A stretch of DNA of 64,000 nt from Archilochus colubris (taxonomy: Eukaryota > Chordata > Aves > Apodiformes > Trochilidae): assembly GCA_023079485.1 (NCBI GenBank), contig CM041083.1:145280052-145344051 (forward strand). The letters are read 5' to 3'. Position 1 is the first letter of the stretch. Each line of letters opens with the position of its first letter. Under the pieces are notes generated by a model. It was not told the origin of the DNA. It did no database searches and saw nothing but the letters and a program-made list of their open reading frames with translations. The translations under genes and the position numbers were made by a program. Of the stretch, positions 1 through 13,000 are shown piece by piece.

Positions 1-3000
1 ATCTATTTCTAAAATATCCTGTTGTGTTTGTCATATTACAGGAATCTGGGGAGAGTAACATTACAGTCATACAGTAACATAGCCCCATGAAATATTTCCA
101 CCCATTACTTTTGCTTCAAAGCTGCCAGTTTTTTACATATATCTTTGTCAATCAGAAACAGTTTTTCTTCACAAATGCAATACAATGAGTGTCCATGATT
201 CATATTTCATTCTGAAACGGAAAGCAGAGGGGAGAGACAAATTGCATCCATTTGTAGGCTAGACTGGAGTTGATTTTGAGGTTTGTAGGAATCTTATTTT
301 GGAGCCAATGGTGTGTAATTTCAGGCTGGCAGATTTCAGAAAAGTTCAGTTACTTCATGCATTCATTTTTCAAAAGTTAGAATAAAATTGAGAGGAATTG
401 TATGAGCTTAGAACTCTGGAAAATGATTTATTAATACTACTTGCTAAGAGTAAGTATACTTCCAACAGGTGCTTGCAGGTCAGTCCTTCAGTTTTGGCTT
501 TCTGTGTTATTCCTCTCATTAGGCTACCTCTGAGATATGGTTGTGTAACCCTGAGGCATGTTGTGTGATGTGAAAGTGTCATCCAATATTTCCATGTTCT
601 ATTCACCATGAATCATTGCTCCTATTGCACTGAAGGTAAAGTTTTAATTTTCAAAAATGAAAGGTTCTGGGTAAAGTAGTACGTCCGTAAAAATGCCTTT
701 AAGGACTGACTTTGGAAAATAATTGGCTTCCAAAGTACTGTTTATCATTAAAAAACTCCTAATTATAATGCATAGATAAGCAATGCTTTACAAAATATGG
801 TTACTAAACAAGGAAAGGGAGACAGACACTTCAGATTTTACACATTACTTAGCAGTCAGAGACAAAAAGATAATTAAATGAACAAACTTGTCGGAACAGA
901 ACTGCAGTAGACATGCAGTTACAATATAATTGCATATTTTCAGTACTTAAAAGAATGTACCGTTATGTTTTTAATGACCACAGGTGGGTAGGTGTTCTGT
1001 TTCATGTCTCATAAAATAAAAACCAAAACCAATGTCAGAACAACAAAAATCTCTGACCTTTGTGCATGGTCTTTGGATTATTTTTATGATGTTTAAAATA
1101 TGTAATATGCTCCTTTCATTATTAGGTCTATGTTACTTCAGAATGCCACCTGCTGTCTCCTTGCCATTTCTGATACCTTTTCAGTATCAACACAAGTTTT
1201 TATGTTGATCCAATCTAGCCCTGCATAGATTAACAAATACAAAGAAGTGCCTGGGGTGCATTAGCTACAGGCAAATTTACTAGAGGAAAATCTTCTTGGA
1301 AGGATTTCTCCTGTCTGTTTCACTTTTCCATGTCAAGAGAGTTCTAAGTGAGAATCTATCTCAAAAAATATATTTAGAGATAACAAAGCTGAAGTTGGTC
1401 ACTTTTTAAACACATATGTAGAAGAGAAGAATCTTTGGAATTGTATTCATACTGTAAACACTAATTATTCACCTGTTATTTATTGTACAGTATGGTGGGT
1501 TAGAAGCCTTTGTCTTGAAACACATGAAGTAGTAGGTTAAAAATAAAAAATTCTGCCATGAGATACTAGCAGCAATAGAAACTACCATATTTTGCCTTTT
1601 CCTAGTCATTATTTTTTATTTTATCATTTAGCAGATATGAAGAGTGCCTGGAATGTGTCTGACTGTCTTTCCTTTTGTCTTATTTCTGCCCCACTCTTAA
1701 AAGTAAGTTCAAGACCTAAAGCATCCTTTAAAGACAAATACAATGTTTTAGTCTCATGTAATTGTACTACATCATATATTATAGTTAAATATTTTGGATA
1801 CAGTTGTAACCAATGTTGAGTGAAAATGTCATTCATCTAAAGATATGCATTATTGTTATTTTAACTGGCTATACACAAATTATTCCTTTCAGTTAGCAAA
1901 CTTTGGTTTTTAATATTTTAATCTATTTATTGTTATGCATTAATTTGATTTTAATACTTTCTATTATTTAGTTTAAAGTAAAACTACATTTTTGATGACT
2001 CATGCTGAAGATTAATTTGGTATTATGTGTCATGGTAGGTCAAACATAAAAAAATGGGTTAGATATTTTGTTATAGAAACAAAAAAAGAAATTACTAATA
2101 TATTTTATTCTGAATATAATAATTTTATAAGCTTTTCCCCCATATATCGGCTTTTAAAGCTTACATTCATTTCTTTAAACAAGAAAGAAGCAGAATTTTC
2201 CACAGAAAGAAATAATTTTTTCTGCTAATTTTCTACTTCATACTCTAGACTTCCACTTTTTCTCCTTTATTCTGAAACCAGAAAATTATTGGTCTACCTA
2301 AAACAACAGCTTCTGGTTTTCTGTGTGTTAATTATTAGTTCTAGTTATTTAAACAATATCAATTTTCATTGCAAAGATTTAGCTTCTTTGATTCTTGCAG
2401 TCATCATCTTATTTTTGGTGATGACCATTAAATCCTAATTTCTACTGCAGGTATTTGAGGTCAGACTGAGGCACATTTTGATCAAATATTTTATAAAATT
2501 GGCATCTCAGCAAGGATCATTTCAGCTTCTTTCTATTTCTGTTCATCTTTGGATCATTCATCAGTATGTAACAACATTCAAATACTAGTTCTATTAATAA
2601 TATTCTTTCATTCACAAGGCAGATGTTTGATAGATGATTAAGGGACCTAGGGTTTCACATGCATGTAACATGCATTATACTTCTGTTTCAGTTCTTCCTT
2701 TCTGTTCTTGCAGTTTCACAGAGGATAAAAAAGGAATTCTGTTAATCTTTCAAATGATCTGTCTAGAAATGGCTTTTACATCTCTACCACTGAACAAAAA
2801 TCTCTCTTATTCTTTTACCTCACAGTTATAAAATAATGAAGACACACCTCAGGAAAACGAAGCAAGCCAGATGAAAAAGCAATATGTGCAAAAAATCACC
2901 ATAGATTTGAACTGACATTTAAGAAAAAAAATAGTGTATTTCCCAGTTGTCTTTTATTTATGCCCAATTCTGTACCTGTGTGTTGATTCTTTTAAATACC

Positions 3001-5818
3001 CTGTGGGTAGAATCTGGTGAGATGAAATGTGTTATCCAGCTGCCTCCATCCAAGACTGATCCATGGAACAGCAGTACGCTGTCAAATTTCAATTTTTCAG
3101 TACTATTTATATTTATCCCATGCAACTACACTTCAAATCTGTTATTGTAGCAGTACTAGATAACTTGGTTGCTGAACATGAATGGCCCACATGCATAACA
3201 TAATAATATGCATAATATAGAATAACACAGCTCCCTCCTATTCCTTTTCTAATTCAGTAAAAATACTGCCTCTGCAAAAGACATTTTTGTTGATCTGTGA
3301 TAAAGTAAATCTTTGTAGTATTGGTGTATAGAGTAGTAAATGACATTAGAAGACATGCTGGTCTTCAAAATAGAGCTGGATTTCCTTCATTTTTCTCTTT
3401 CATTTCTAATTACTGGGAAAAAAATAAATTTAGGTAACACAGTAAATCCAAAATATGAAACACAATGTTTTAAATAGAATGCTATTGTATCTAAACCACA
3501 AGTTCTAGTCATATTTTTACTAACCAATGCTTGACATCAAAAAGTATGGTCTACCTTTCTAATGACAGCATTTAAAGGCTTGTAATTTGCCCTACTACTT
3601 GCCAGAAACAGAAGAATATGAAGAATTTGCTGTTCCTAACTTTCTTGGAACAAAGATTTTTTTCACTTATAGTGCTAGCAAAAGAATGAAAAATAGTATG
3701 ATTACTGTTTTTAAATTACCAGAGTGGGACTCTCTGGAGAAATAGAACACAACTTCTCCCTGATTTTGAAGTCTCAGTGTGTTCACTCGGAATTTATATT
3801 TCATATATATTTCAAACTATATAAGTGAAGTACCTTTTATTTAAAAATATATACATAGATTAATTTCACCCAGCTATTCATGCTGAAATGTTCTCTGCTA
3901 TAATCTTATAAAAATATCTGTACGAGTTCTACCAGTTTTACTTGAACAAACACAAAGGTAGCAGTCATATTTATCATCACTTTCTAAACCTCCTATTGTG
4001 TTACTTTACTATATGAATATTTACTGTACTTCCTTACAAATTATGTCAGTTTGATTGACCTACTTCCTTTTTATTTCTACAAATATGTTCACCCCAGGTT
4101 CAAACTTCAATCTGCAGAAAACTGAAACAGCACAATATTCAATAAATCCATCACCTTTCAGCTTTCCAGTCCTACTTTGAAAAGCTCTGAGAATTTAATA
4201 CCATTTAGGCAGGTCATGTCACTTCTTGATTTTTCTACTTCCCATGTCTTCCCAGAAATATACTATTTACTGAAAAAAAACCCCAAAACCAGTATTGCAG
4301 TGACTTAAGTTCACAGATTCATTTCTCAGTTTATGTTGAGAGAAAACAAGAGTCCGGTCTTTTTTGGTTAAATTGCTTTTAATTTAAGAACAGGGACTCG
4401 ATCATTCAATCAAATAAACGTATTATTTGTATGGCTCTTGCCCAGAGCTTACTGATTCAGTAGTGGTCACATAGTTAGCCTGTATTTAAATACTTTATAA
4501 GTTTCTTTGATTTTGTTCACAATATTATCTAGCCTGTCCAGGTTTTTTCCATCTACATGTTTGTTCTGCCCAGCTATTCCAGTCTTACATTGTTTGGAGG
4601 AAGGTCTTATTTTATTTTACCTGTACTTTGTATAAAATGACAGACATATAACTGAACAGAGCCTAATACATTATATATGTAGATATTTCTCTCTTCTTTG
4701 TCATGATTTTCATTATTTATTATATTAGGTTAGTCATCCTTCTGCTTTATCCTACTGAAAAGGGGTCAAGAATATTCCTAATAGGGCAGACATCTTTCTT
4801 GAGCAGTTTTAAAACGGAAATATCCTTTTTAAGGACAACCTGTGATTTTCCTGCCAGTCTCTCATGGTTTCCAGCTGGAGATCATACCTGCAGCATTATA
4901 CTCAAAGAAACAGAATTCAGTGGAGCATGGCAGAGACCTATATTTTTTCAGAGCATTTGAACTGGGATTAGATTTTAGCATTAAAAAGAAATGCTAGCTA
5001 TAATGAGAATGGTTAATCACATCTTTGGGTCACCAAGGCATCACACAGAATCTGGAGAATATTTGGACTAATGCTGTGTGGATGAGATGGATGTACATGA
5101 GATTTTTGCTGAGGAAAGGGAGTGAATCAATCTGTACCAAACACTTGAGGAACAAGAGCTGAAACTTAGACAAATACCCCAAGCTGGGCTGAAGATGCTT
5201 AATACTAGAACTAAAGTCAGCTGCACAAGTTACCTGCAAGCAACAATGATCCTTCTTACTCTCCTCCCCTGCTCCAAATCAATTATTGTTAAACCATAGA
5301 GATATGCAAGACTTTTACTGAAGTTATTTCATGAGTTTTCTATATTCCTCCATTTTTATTCAAATATATGTGAGGGAGAGACAGAATGAAAACCAACAGA
5401 TATTCCCAAACTGGTAAGTCTCCAGTCACATCTTACACTTTCTCAGGAACCCATGTCAATCATTTACAAAACAAATCTACAGAGAACCAAACTTCAATAA
5501 CTTTGCTGCTCAAAGAGCTACTTATTTGTCTCTTGAATTTCTTATTTCATATTCTCTCTAGAACATTGTTCTCTAGGGGTAGAAGAGAGCAGGTACTGCA
5601 ATTTAGATAGAATTCTGAGCTGTAAACTGGCTTTTCCAAGAACTAATTTTATTCCTTGTTTTGGAAAATATCAGGAAATATAGTTGTTTAGTTATATTTG
5701 ATTTGGCATTACCCCTGTAAAATTACATACCTGTAAATTTTTATCGATATATATTCATTTCAAAAAAAGTTATGATCTCCATTTTTAAAGAAAATTAATT
5801 TTTTTTTTTGCTACATAT
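1..5818. other. Unique AT-rich non-coding DNA
   Basis: No coding region, RNA gene or recognisable transposon was seen on either strand. Open frames here are all short (under about 90 codons), use no recognisable domain and lie in AT-rich sequence, so they look like chance. The block ends in a run of T at 5799-5809, directly before the first CR1 element. Confidence 0.6.
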
Positions 5819-6637
5819 GATATTGCATAAAGCCTTTAACAAAATTTCACACAGCATTCTCTTGGAGAAACTGACTACTCATGGCTTGGATGGGCATATA
5901 CTTTGATGGAAAGAAAACCTGGCTGGGTGCCTGGGCCCAAAGAGTTATGAATATAGTTAAACCTAGCTGGCAGCCAGTCACAAATGGTGTTCTCTGGGGC
6001 TCAGTGTTGAGGACAGTTCTTTTTAATATCTTTATGGATATCTTAATGATCTGGATGATGGGATTGAGTGAGCTCCATGTAAATTTGCAGATATCACCAC
6101 GATGAGCAGGAGTGTTGATCTGCTTCAGGGCAGCAAGGCTCTGCAGAGACCTGGCCAGAGTGGATGGGTTGGCCAAGGAGAGTTGGATAAGGCTGAATAA
6201 GGCCAAGTGTCAGATCCTGTACCTGGGTTAAAACAACCACACACAACACTACAGGCTTATTAATATTACTGTGTCAGTTGAGTACTGTGTTTAGTTCTGG
6301 GCCCCTCACTACAAGAAAAACATTAAGCTGATGTAGTGAGTTCAGAGAAGAGCAATGAAGCTGGGGAAGGGTCTGGAGCTCAAGTCCTTAAGAGGAGCAC
6401 CTGAGGAAGCTGGGGTTGTTTGGTCTGGAGAAAAAGAGGCTGAGGGGAGTCTTTGACTCTCTACAACTACATGAAAGGAGGCTGTAGGGAGGTGTCTGTT
6501 GGCTTCTTCTCCCAAAAAACAAGTGACAGAATGACAGGGACATAGATAAGTGTTGGACTTAGCAGTGTGAGGTCATTGGTTGGGCCTGATGATCTTAAAG
6601 GTCTTTTCCAAACAAAATGATTCTATGATTCTATTAT
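5819..6637 (+). mobile_element. CR1 LINE, 5'-truncated and internally deleted
   Basis: Sense-strand CR1. It opens in the reverse-transcriptase coding region (an alanine-phenylalanine-type 'KAF' stretch near 5829, then the HSILLEKL-like stretch) and runs to the CR1 3' end with the GATGATCTTAAAGGTCTTTT signature (6588-6607) and about two tail octamers ending near 6635. Compared with the usual CR1 order, a segment is missing near 6235-6290: the text jumps from the 'tcctgtacctgggt' part to the 'gagtactgtgtt' part. Most of the last coding part is missing near 6525-6555. The reading frame is broken, so this is a dead copy. CR1 moves by target-primed reverse transcription and is usually 5'-truncated. 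Confidence 0.93.
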
Positions 6638-8421
6638 TGACTACATGTAGTACCTCTGTTTTTATTGCATTTGCTTCAGTATTTTCTTCCACTTTTTAAT
6701 CAACATTTGACTTAAATTAATTAAGCATGCATTAATAAATTATTCAAATTATCTAAAATAGTTCTACAGAGTTTTGAGCCAGAAGTACATTTCCAGGTGT
6801 GACACAGAAGTTGAAAACTACCAGCTGTAGTGTTATTCTGGTACTGTAGTAACAGATTGTAGAGAAAGAAGTTTAGGAACATTGCCATGTCTTGTTATCT
6901 AGTGTGCATTTAACTGGAAACATCATGTCCTGTATCAACATGGCTATCTACAGTATGTCAGTGTTATAAAGTCAAATTTAAAAATTTGAGTAGCATTAGA
7001 GTGCCTTATGTACACACATACTGCCCTAGGGAGATAATTTTTAGTAAGAAAAGAATAAACAAATTCAGAGTATTCTGTGATGAGTGAGCCAATTTCTGAT
7101 TACAAGGAAAACACCAAAATAATAATCTGATCAGAGCTTGGAATTTAATGAGGCTCAGCTGTCCTAGCAGAAGTGATACTGACATGCAGCTGGATTGATA
7201 GGTGGAGCAAGTCCACATGCACCAATTCCCCTTTTAATAGGACACAGAGACTGTAGCATCATAATAACTACTGTGTACTTGTGATAATGGTAAAAGCCAA
7301 TCAACAGTTCTAAAGGATCACTGAGTTGTGACTTCTGTTATCTGATATAAAATACTTTGGTCTGAATTCAAAATTGTGGTCCATGTGAATAATTTGTAAT
7401 TAAGACTGAATATGGAAGTATCTGGAAATAACATTAACTAAAAAAATTAAAAATTAAAAAATTAATTGTTGTCCTCTGTTTCAAAACCAAAATTTGGCGA
7501 AACTCCACCTTCTTTCACAGACATTATTCTGTGAAGTTAGGGTAAATTAAATCTTACTTTTTTAATATCTCTTGAGATAAAACTGATCTCTGAAACAAAC
7601 TATAACATGCATTTTTAAGAAAAGCTCTGCATCACTTGCTTCCGTTCTGAGGATTTTACCACTATTATTATTCTAGTAAAATATAATACATTTTCCTGTG
7701 TAGTAAAGTAAATATAATAATTCTTATAATATTCTCATAACAAAACAGCAGAACCTTAGAGATCTTTGCATCTCATTTAGATGTCAAAAGTCAAAATAAT
7801 ATAAAGATAAATGAGAGGTTTTATCCAGTTTGTTGTTATAAAACAGTAGCATTGAAGTGCAACCAGTAACTGAATTTCAGATGTAATTTAATTATCCAAA
7901 GAAAGTGTTTAATTTAGTGAAGTATTCATCATACCAGAAACAGAATAATGACATATAAAGGGAAATTCCCTAGCACAGGTTCAATTAAAATTTTTCTTTT
8001 TATATCCCTGTGTTTCTGTATCATTGCTTATTCATTAAGTATCATTAAGACCTCCATCATAAAAACTGTAAAAATTCTATGCACAGTTAAGTGTAACTTT
8101 AGATCTTTATTGGCCTTGAAAGTCCTCTGGTGCCTGAAGTTCTGCCTCTGGGCAGACTTCAGTTTCAGTCAAGCAGAACAATTAAGTGCTTGCAACACAT
8201 TAAGAGCATTCCTTAAACTAAATAGGTGTCCTGTACCAATTGCTCATGTCATGCATAATCTAGTAGCTTTTTGATAACTTTCTTGACAATCAGTATATTT
8301 ATTATTTATTTTTCCTTATAAAAAATAGTATCTTATATCCATTGGAATTAATGACTCCATGGGCAAAAGCTAATAGACTTGTATGGGTCAAAATCTATAT
8401 TGTCAAAAAACCATATCACAC
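6638..8421. other. Unique AT-rich non-coding DNA
   Basis: Nothing recognisable was found. There is a short A/T low-complexity patch around 7440-7466. The longest open frame (7948-8274, plus) gives a hydrophobic peptide with no domain I know and no supporting splice or promoter context. Confidence 0.55.
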
Positions 8422-8496
8422 ATCACAGAATCACAAAATTGTCATTCTTGGAGAAAACCTCTAGGATCGTAGAATCCATCTGTCAACATCCCCTTA

Positions 8497-8510
8497 AAAT
8501 AAATAAATAA

Positions 8511-8547
<37 letters not shown>

Positions 8548-8662
8548 TAATAAATAAATAATAAATAATAATTAAGAAAATAAATAATAAATAAATAATA
8601 AATAATAATAAATAATAAAATAATAATAATAATAAAATAAAATAATAAAATAAAATAAAAAA
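8497..8662. repeat. AAT/AAAT microsatellite inside a CR1 copy
   Basis: About 165 bases built from AAT, AAAT and AATAAAT units, with the purest run (AAT)n at about 8512-8545. It sits near the CR1 3' end, where the family normally has an A- and C-rich stretch. A minus-strand open frame here (8442-8708) encodes only Ile/Tyr/Leu/Phe runs and is an artefact of the repeat. Confidence 0.97.
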
Positions 8663-9540
8663 TATCTATATCAGCATGCCCACTAAAGCATGTACTGATG
8701 TGCTTCATCTACATGTTTTTTAAATACCTCCAGGGATGGTGACTCCCAAATGTTCCTGTGCAGCCTGGTCCAGTACCTAACTACACTCTCAGTAAAAAAT
8801 TCTTCTTAGTATATAGCCTAAACCAACCCTCCTCCCTCTTGGTGCAACTTCAGGCCATTTCCTCTGGTCCTGTCATTACTCACTTGAGAGAAGAGGCCAG
8901 CACCCACCTCCTTACAATCTCCTTTCAGGTAGTTGGAGAGAGCAATATGGTCTTCTCTCAGCCTCCTCCTCAAAATCAACAATTCAAATTCTCAGTGTCT
9001 CCTCACAGCACTTTCTCTCCAGACCCTTCACCAGCTTCGTCACCCTTCTCTGAACTCTCTCCAGCACCTCAATGTCCTTCCTGTAGTGAGGGGCCCAGAA
9101 CTCAACACAGTACCTGAGATGCAGCCTCACCAGTGCTGAGCACAGCGGCACGGTCTCTTCCCTTCTTCTGCTGGCCACACTCTTCCTGTCAACCAAAGCC
9201 CCCCAGGTTCTTTTCTGCCAGGCAGCTTTCCAATCTTCCTCAAGCCTACAGCATTGCATGTGGTTGTCCTGACTGAAATGCAGGGCCCAGCACTTGACCT
9301 TGTTAAACCTCGCACAATTGGCCTCAGCCCATCAATTCTATCTCTCCAGATCCCTGTGCAGAGCCTCCCTACCCCTTAGCAGATCAACCCAACTTGGTGC
9401 CATCTGCAAACTTGCTGAGGAAGCACTCAATCCCCTTATCTAGATCAGTGATAAAGATATTGTGATAAGTGATAAAGATATTGAACAAGAACAGCCCCAA
9501 AACTGAGCCCTGGGAGGACCTTACTTCTGCGGGTCACCAT

Positions 9541-9634
9541 GATCCTGCTCTGGCAAGGGGTTGTACTTGATGATCTCTCGAGGTCCTTTCCAACCCCTAA
9601 CATTCTGTGATTCTGTGATTCTGTGATTCTGTGA
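9541..9634 (+). mobile_element. Nested CR1 3' tail (about 94 bp) inside the older CR1
   Basis: A severely 5'-truncated CR1 3' end on the plus strand: a TTGTACTTGATGATCTCTCG stretch at 9562-9581, then the 'ggtcctttccaaccc' core, then four perfect ATTCTGTG-type octamers at 9602-9634. The minus-strand CR1 resumes just after it at 'ctggatttaactcc' (9636). The opposite orientation and clean interruption show that it inserted into the older element. Confidence 0.88.
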
Positions 9635-9690
9635 ACTGGATTTAACTCCAATGACTGCCGCTGGGCCCAGCCATGAAGCCAGTTTTTTAC

Positions 9691-10038
9691 CTAATAGAGA
9701 ATACACCTGTCTATGCCATGAGCAGCCTGCTTCTCTAGGAGAATGCTGTGGGGGAGGGTGTAAAAAACTTTACCAAAGTCCAGGTAGACAACATCCACAA
9801 CCTTTCTTTTGTCCACTAGGTGGGACACATGGTCATAGAAGGAGATCAAGTTGGTCACGCAGGACCTTTGCTGAACACATGCTGGCTGGGCCTGACCTCC
9901 TGCACTTGCCATGTGAGCTGGCACAAGATGAACCTCGCCATAATTTTTCTGGGCATGGAGGTCAGGCTGACAGGACTGTAGTTCCTTGGATCCTCCTGCC
10001 AGCCCTTGTAGACAGGCATCACGTTGGCAAGCATACAT
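9691..10038 (-). pseudogene. CR1 reverse-transcriptase fragment
   Basis: An uninterrupted minus-strand frame of 115 codons covers part of the CR1 ORF2 reverse-transcriptase domain. The 'VVDVVYLDFGKVF' stretch corresponds to the family's VDVVYLDFSKAFD motif, followed by the HSILLEK segment. The N-terminal half is poor, probably because of a frameshift, and there is no start or promoter. In the intact element this enzyme copies CR1 RNA at a nicked target site. Here it is only a remnant within the 8422-10037 element. Confidence 0.8.
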
Positions 10039-13000
10039 ATAAATATGTCAAAAAATAATAGTGAAAAATATATGTAACTAATATATAACTAAATATATAA
10101 CTATATTTTGACTATAAATATTGTAAAAAAAGAGCTTTACACTGATTAATTGCACTCACATTCAAATGTATATGTAAGTGCCTCTATGAATGTCAAATAA
10201 ATAATTTATTGAAAACAAGACACAAAGGTCAAAATATATGTTGATCTACACTATGAAGTGTATATCTTCGGACTTCTAATATATTTTTACTTATGAAACA
10301 TTTGAGGCTTTTTTTCCTGTTGATGTTAGCTTATTCTTACAATAATGAATATCAGTATCTGGTGTTTATTAACTATTTATTTGATTTTTTAAAAATTCTT
10401 TTTATGACTATTGTAAAATACAGAAAGGAAAGCGGTTGGAGCTAAGTAATGAAGTACATGATAATTTCTCAGTGCAATTACTTATAAAAATTATCAGCAA
10501 ATCTCCACATTCAAAATGTTTTTAAAGACTGTAGCTAAAAATTAATTAAACGAGTGTATGGCAAGAAAATTTGAAAACTATGAACAATAGTATAGAAATT
10601 AACTGTAATAGAGGAAATATTTTTAACTTCTTCCTTTGTTGTTAACATCATGACATAAGTAGGCATTGCTTACTGATTTTACCCACAGAGGAAATATTTC
10701 TGTGAAGAATACTGAGTTTTGAACTGTCTTAGTTAATAGATATTTGAGAGGTTATTTTTTCTTAGTTAAAATTTTGTGTTAAAAACAATACTATTAAAAT
10801 AAAGGATGAAATTTATTTTCAATAAATTTGCATGAATTCCAAAGAACCTGCACTAATATTATCATATTAATTAATTTAACTCACTCAGTAAATTAATTAG
10901 CTCACATTACATATCTTTTTCCACCTCATTTTAATTCCTAAAAAATATTTACATTAAAAATGGGTAATCATAGAGTTATTTTGGTCACTGCACTGTAGAT
11001 ACAGAAAATGAAGTTTATTTTATAATGGCTGCAAATCACCTGGTAAGAATTTTATTTCCTTTCATATGTGACTTGTATTTTTATACTTGTAAATTCAAGG
11101 AAAATATACATTATGAGAATGAAAAGCATATTTTAAGTTGTGAAGTTTTATACATCAATTTTATTTACTCTGGCCCAACGCAGATTAAATTTTAGTGAAG
11201 TAGGTTGTATAGCAATATTTGTGATACTTACTTTCTAATAGATTGCTATGGAGTTCCATTAAATAGCACTGTGGTATCCACTTCAAAAGCAGCATCTCTG
11301 CATGAGCAAGCAATTACATGTAAAGTGGATAATATGCAATTAATAAATATTCTAGATTGGTTGTTTTTCTTTTTTTCATGAGGAAAGACACTCATGAGAA
11401 AAGATTTCATTTTAATTTCTACATCTGTTTGTCTTTGTCTAAATTTGTTGGAATTTTCATATTGATTCAGTAAGAATAACAATGATCTGTCAATTGTTTT
11501 TCTTGTATTTTACTGCTCCCTATCATGAAATAATAAAGATATGTAAAATGAGTGCATCACTTAATATCTGTAATATGGAACTGACCTTTTTCACACACCT
11601 AATTTTATTTCATAGATCCCAAATTGCTTTTTACTCAAAATTTTACAGCTTTTTTAAAATTTTCTTTTTGTTTTCATCTGAAAATATTAATTTCAGTCAA
11701 GAAATGTCAAGGAGACAACTTTTTTTTTCCTGTCTTTGTATTACATTGTAATACTTCTTCCAAGTTGGATTGCTTTTAACAACAGGAAGAAATGTGCTTA
11801 CAAAAGTATAAATTATTTCTTTATGTTCAGAGATAGAAGATTAAAGAATCCTGTGATACAGTCTTCCTTTCCAGTTATGTACTGCTAATCAAGCTGACTT
11901 ACTGAGAGTCGATTTCCTAAAACTAATAATGACCCTATTCATACTACTCATACTGAACACCAAATAATCTTTTTATTGCAAGTCTAGTGCTCTAAGTGAT
12001 AAAGAATGAAGGTGTGTCAATATTTGTGGAGGGCAGGTGATTGCAAACCATGGGAAAATTTTGATCCCTCTGGCAGTCTACTTCTCCCACTCTGTTAAAG
12101 TTTTCTGGTCTTCTAAGTGCCCTGCATAGCAGTCAGAACACACCATAGAATGATCTGGTTTATGAAGCAACAGTTGAGATTGAATTTGAGAGTTCAAGTT
12201 CTTGTTGCACTTTGACAGTTTTAATTAGAACACATCCTTTGCTTTTCTGCAATATCTGTTATAAAAGTGGTAGACATCATTTTTGTGTAGGTTATTTCTT
12301 AAAAAGATTTGCAGACACCTTTCCTCTAACCCTACCTAATCCTAAAGTTGGCTATTAGGTTTGTTCCTTGGTTTGCTGAAATGAGAGAAAAAAATCTTTA
12401 AGCAATGCACCTGCGGGATGACCTATGTTGATTTAGATACATCAGTAATATAGTGGCTCTGAAATTATTTCCAATTTCTTGGCAGAACAGCCTTCTTACT
12501 GTAAGTTTAAGTAACTCTGAAATGGAATAACTCAGCTCCTGTTAGTGCTTTAGCAGATGTTTGATTATCTAAGGAAAAAACTGAACATTATAAGGAAGGA
12601 TTGATAGATTCCATACAGTTCAGTTAAGAGCCAGCATGTAGGAAATGTGGAATAAGAATGGTATTTCAGCTGTCAACAGAAATGTCCAAATCCCTTTGCC
12701 ATAGATACAGTTGCTACTGCAACTGAGAAAGAATGGTATTTGTCCATTGCTCTGCCTAGAATAATCACTCAGCAACTCTAAGGAGCAGTGAGAAAAAAGA
12801 GGTGCACCTTTAATACCATAATTCACTACAGCTCTAGATAAAATATAGGTAATAAATGGCCAAGTTGAATTCTCATCTTTCATTTACCTACAGAAATTAT
12901 GTGCAAGGGGAATATCCCAGGTACAGGGAGGACTGAAGGAAGATATGACAGATTTCCCTTTCTAATAAGTAACTTATTCTTCCTTCCTCTTCCACTTTCC

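Larger units (their letters stand above)
8422..10037 (-). mobile_element. CR1 LINE, long minus-strand copy with internal microsatellite
   Basis: Read on the minus strand this is CR1 from the reverse-transcriptase domain (near 10037) to the 3' end (near 8422, where the plus strand shows the ATCACAGAATCAC tail). The C-terminal ORF2 segment, the 'LHLRYCVEFWAPHYRKDIE' type stretch, is visible around 9080-9150. Two later events interrupt it: an AAT-type microsatellite at 8497-8662 near the 3' end, and a plus-strand CR1 tail at 9541-9634. A short local tandem duplication of a GTGATAAAGATATT unit lies at 9448-9483. The coding frames are broken many times. Confidence 0.93.

Noticed and set aside
5847..6206. 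119-codon minus-strand frame
   Set aside because: Antisense shadow of the plus-strand CR1 reverse-transcriptase region.
8442..8708. Open frame of Ile/Tyr/Phe/Leu runs
   Set aside because: Translation of the AAT microsatellite.
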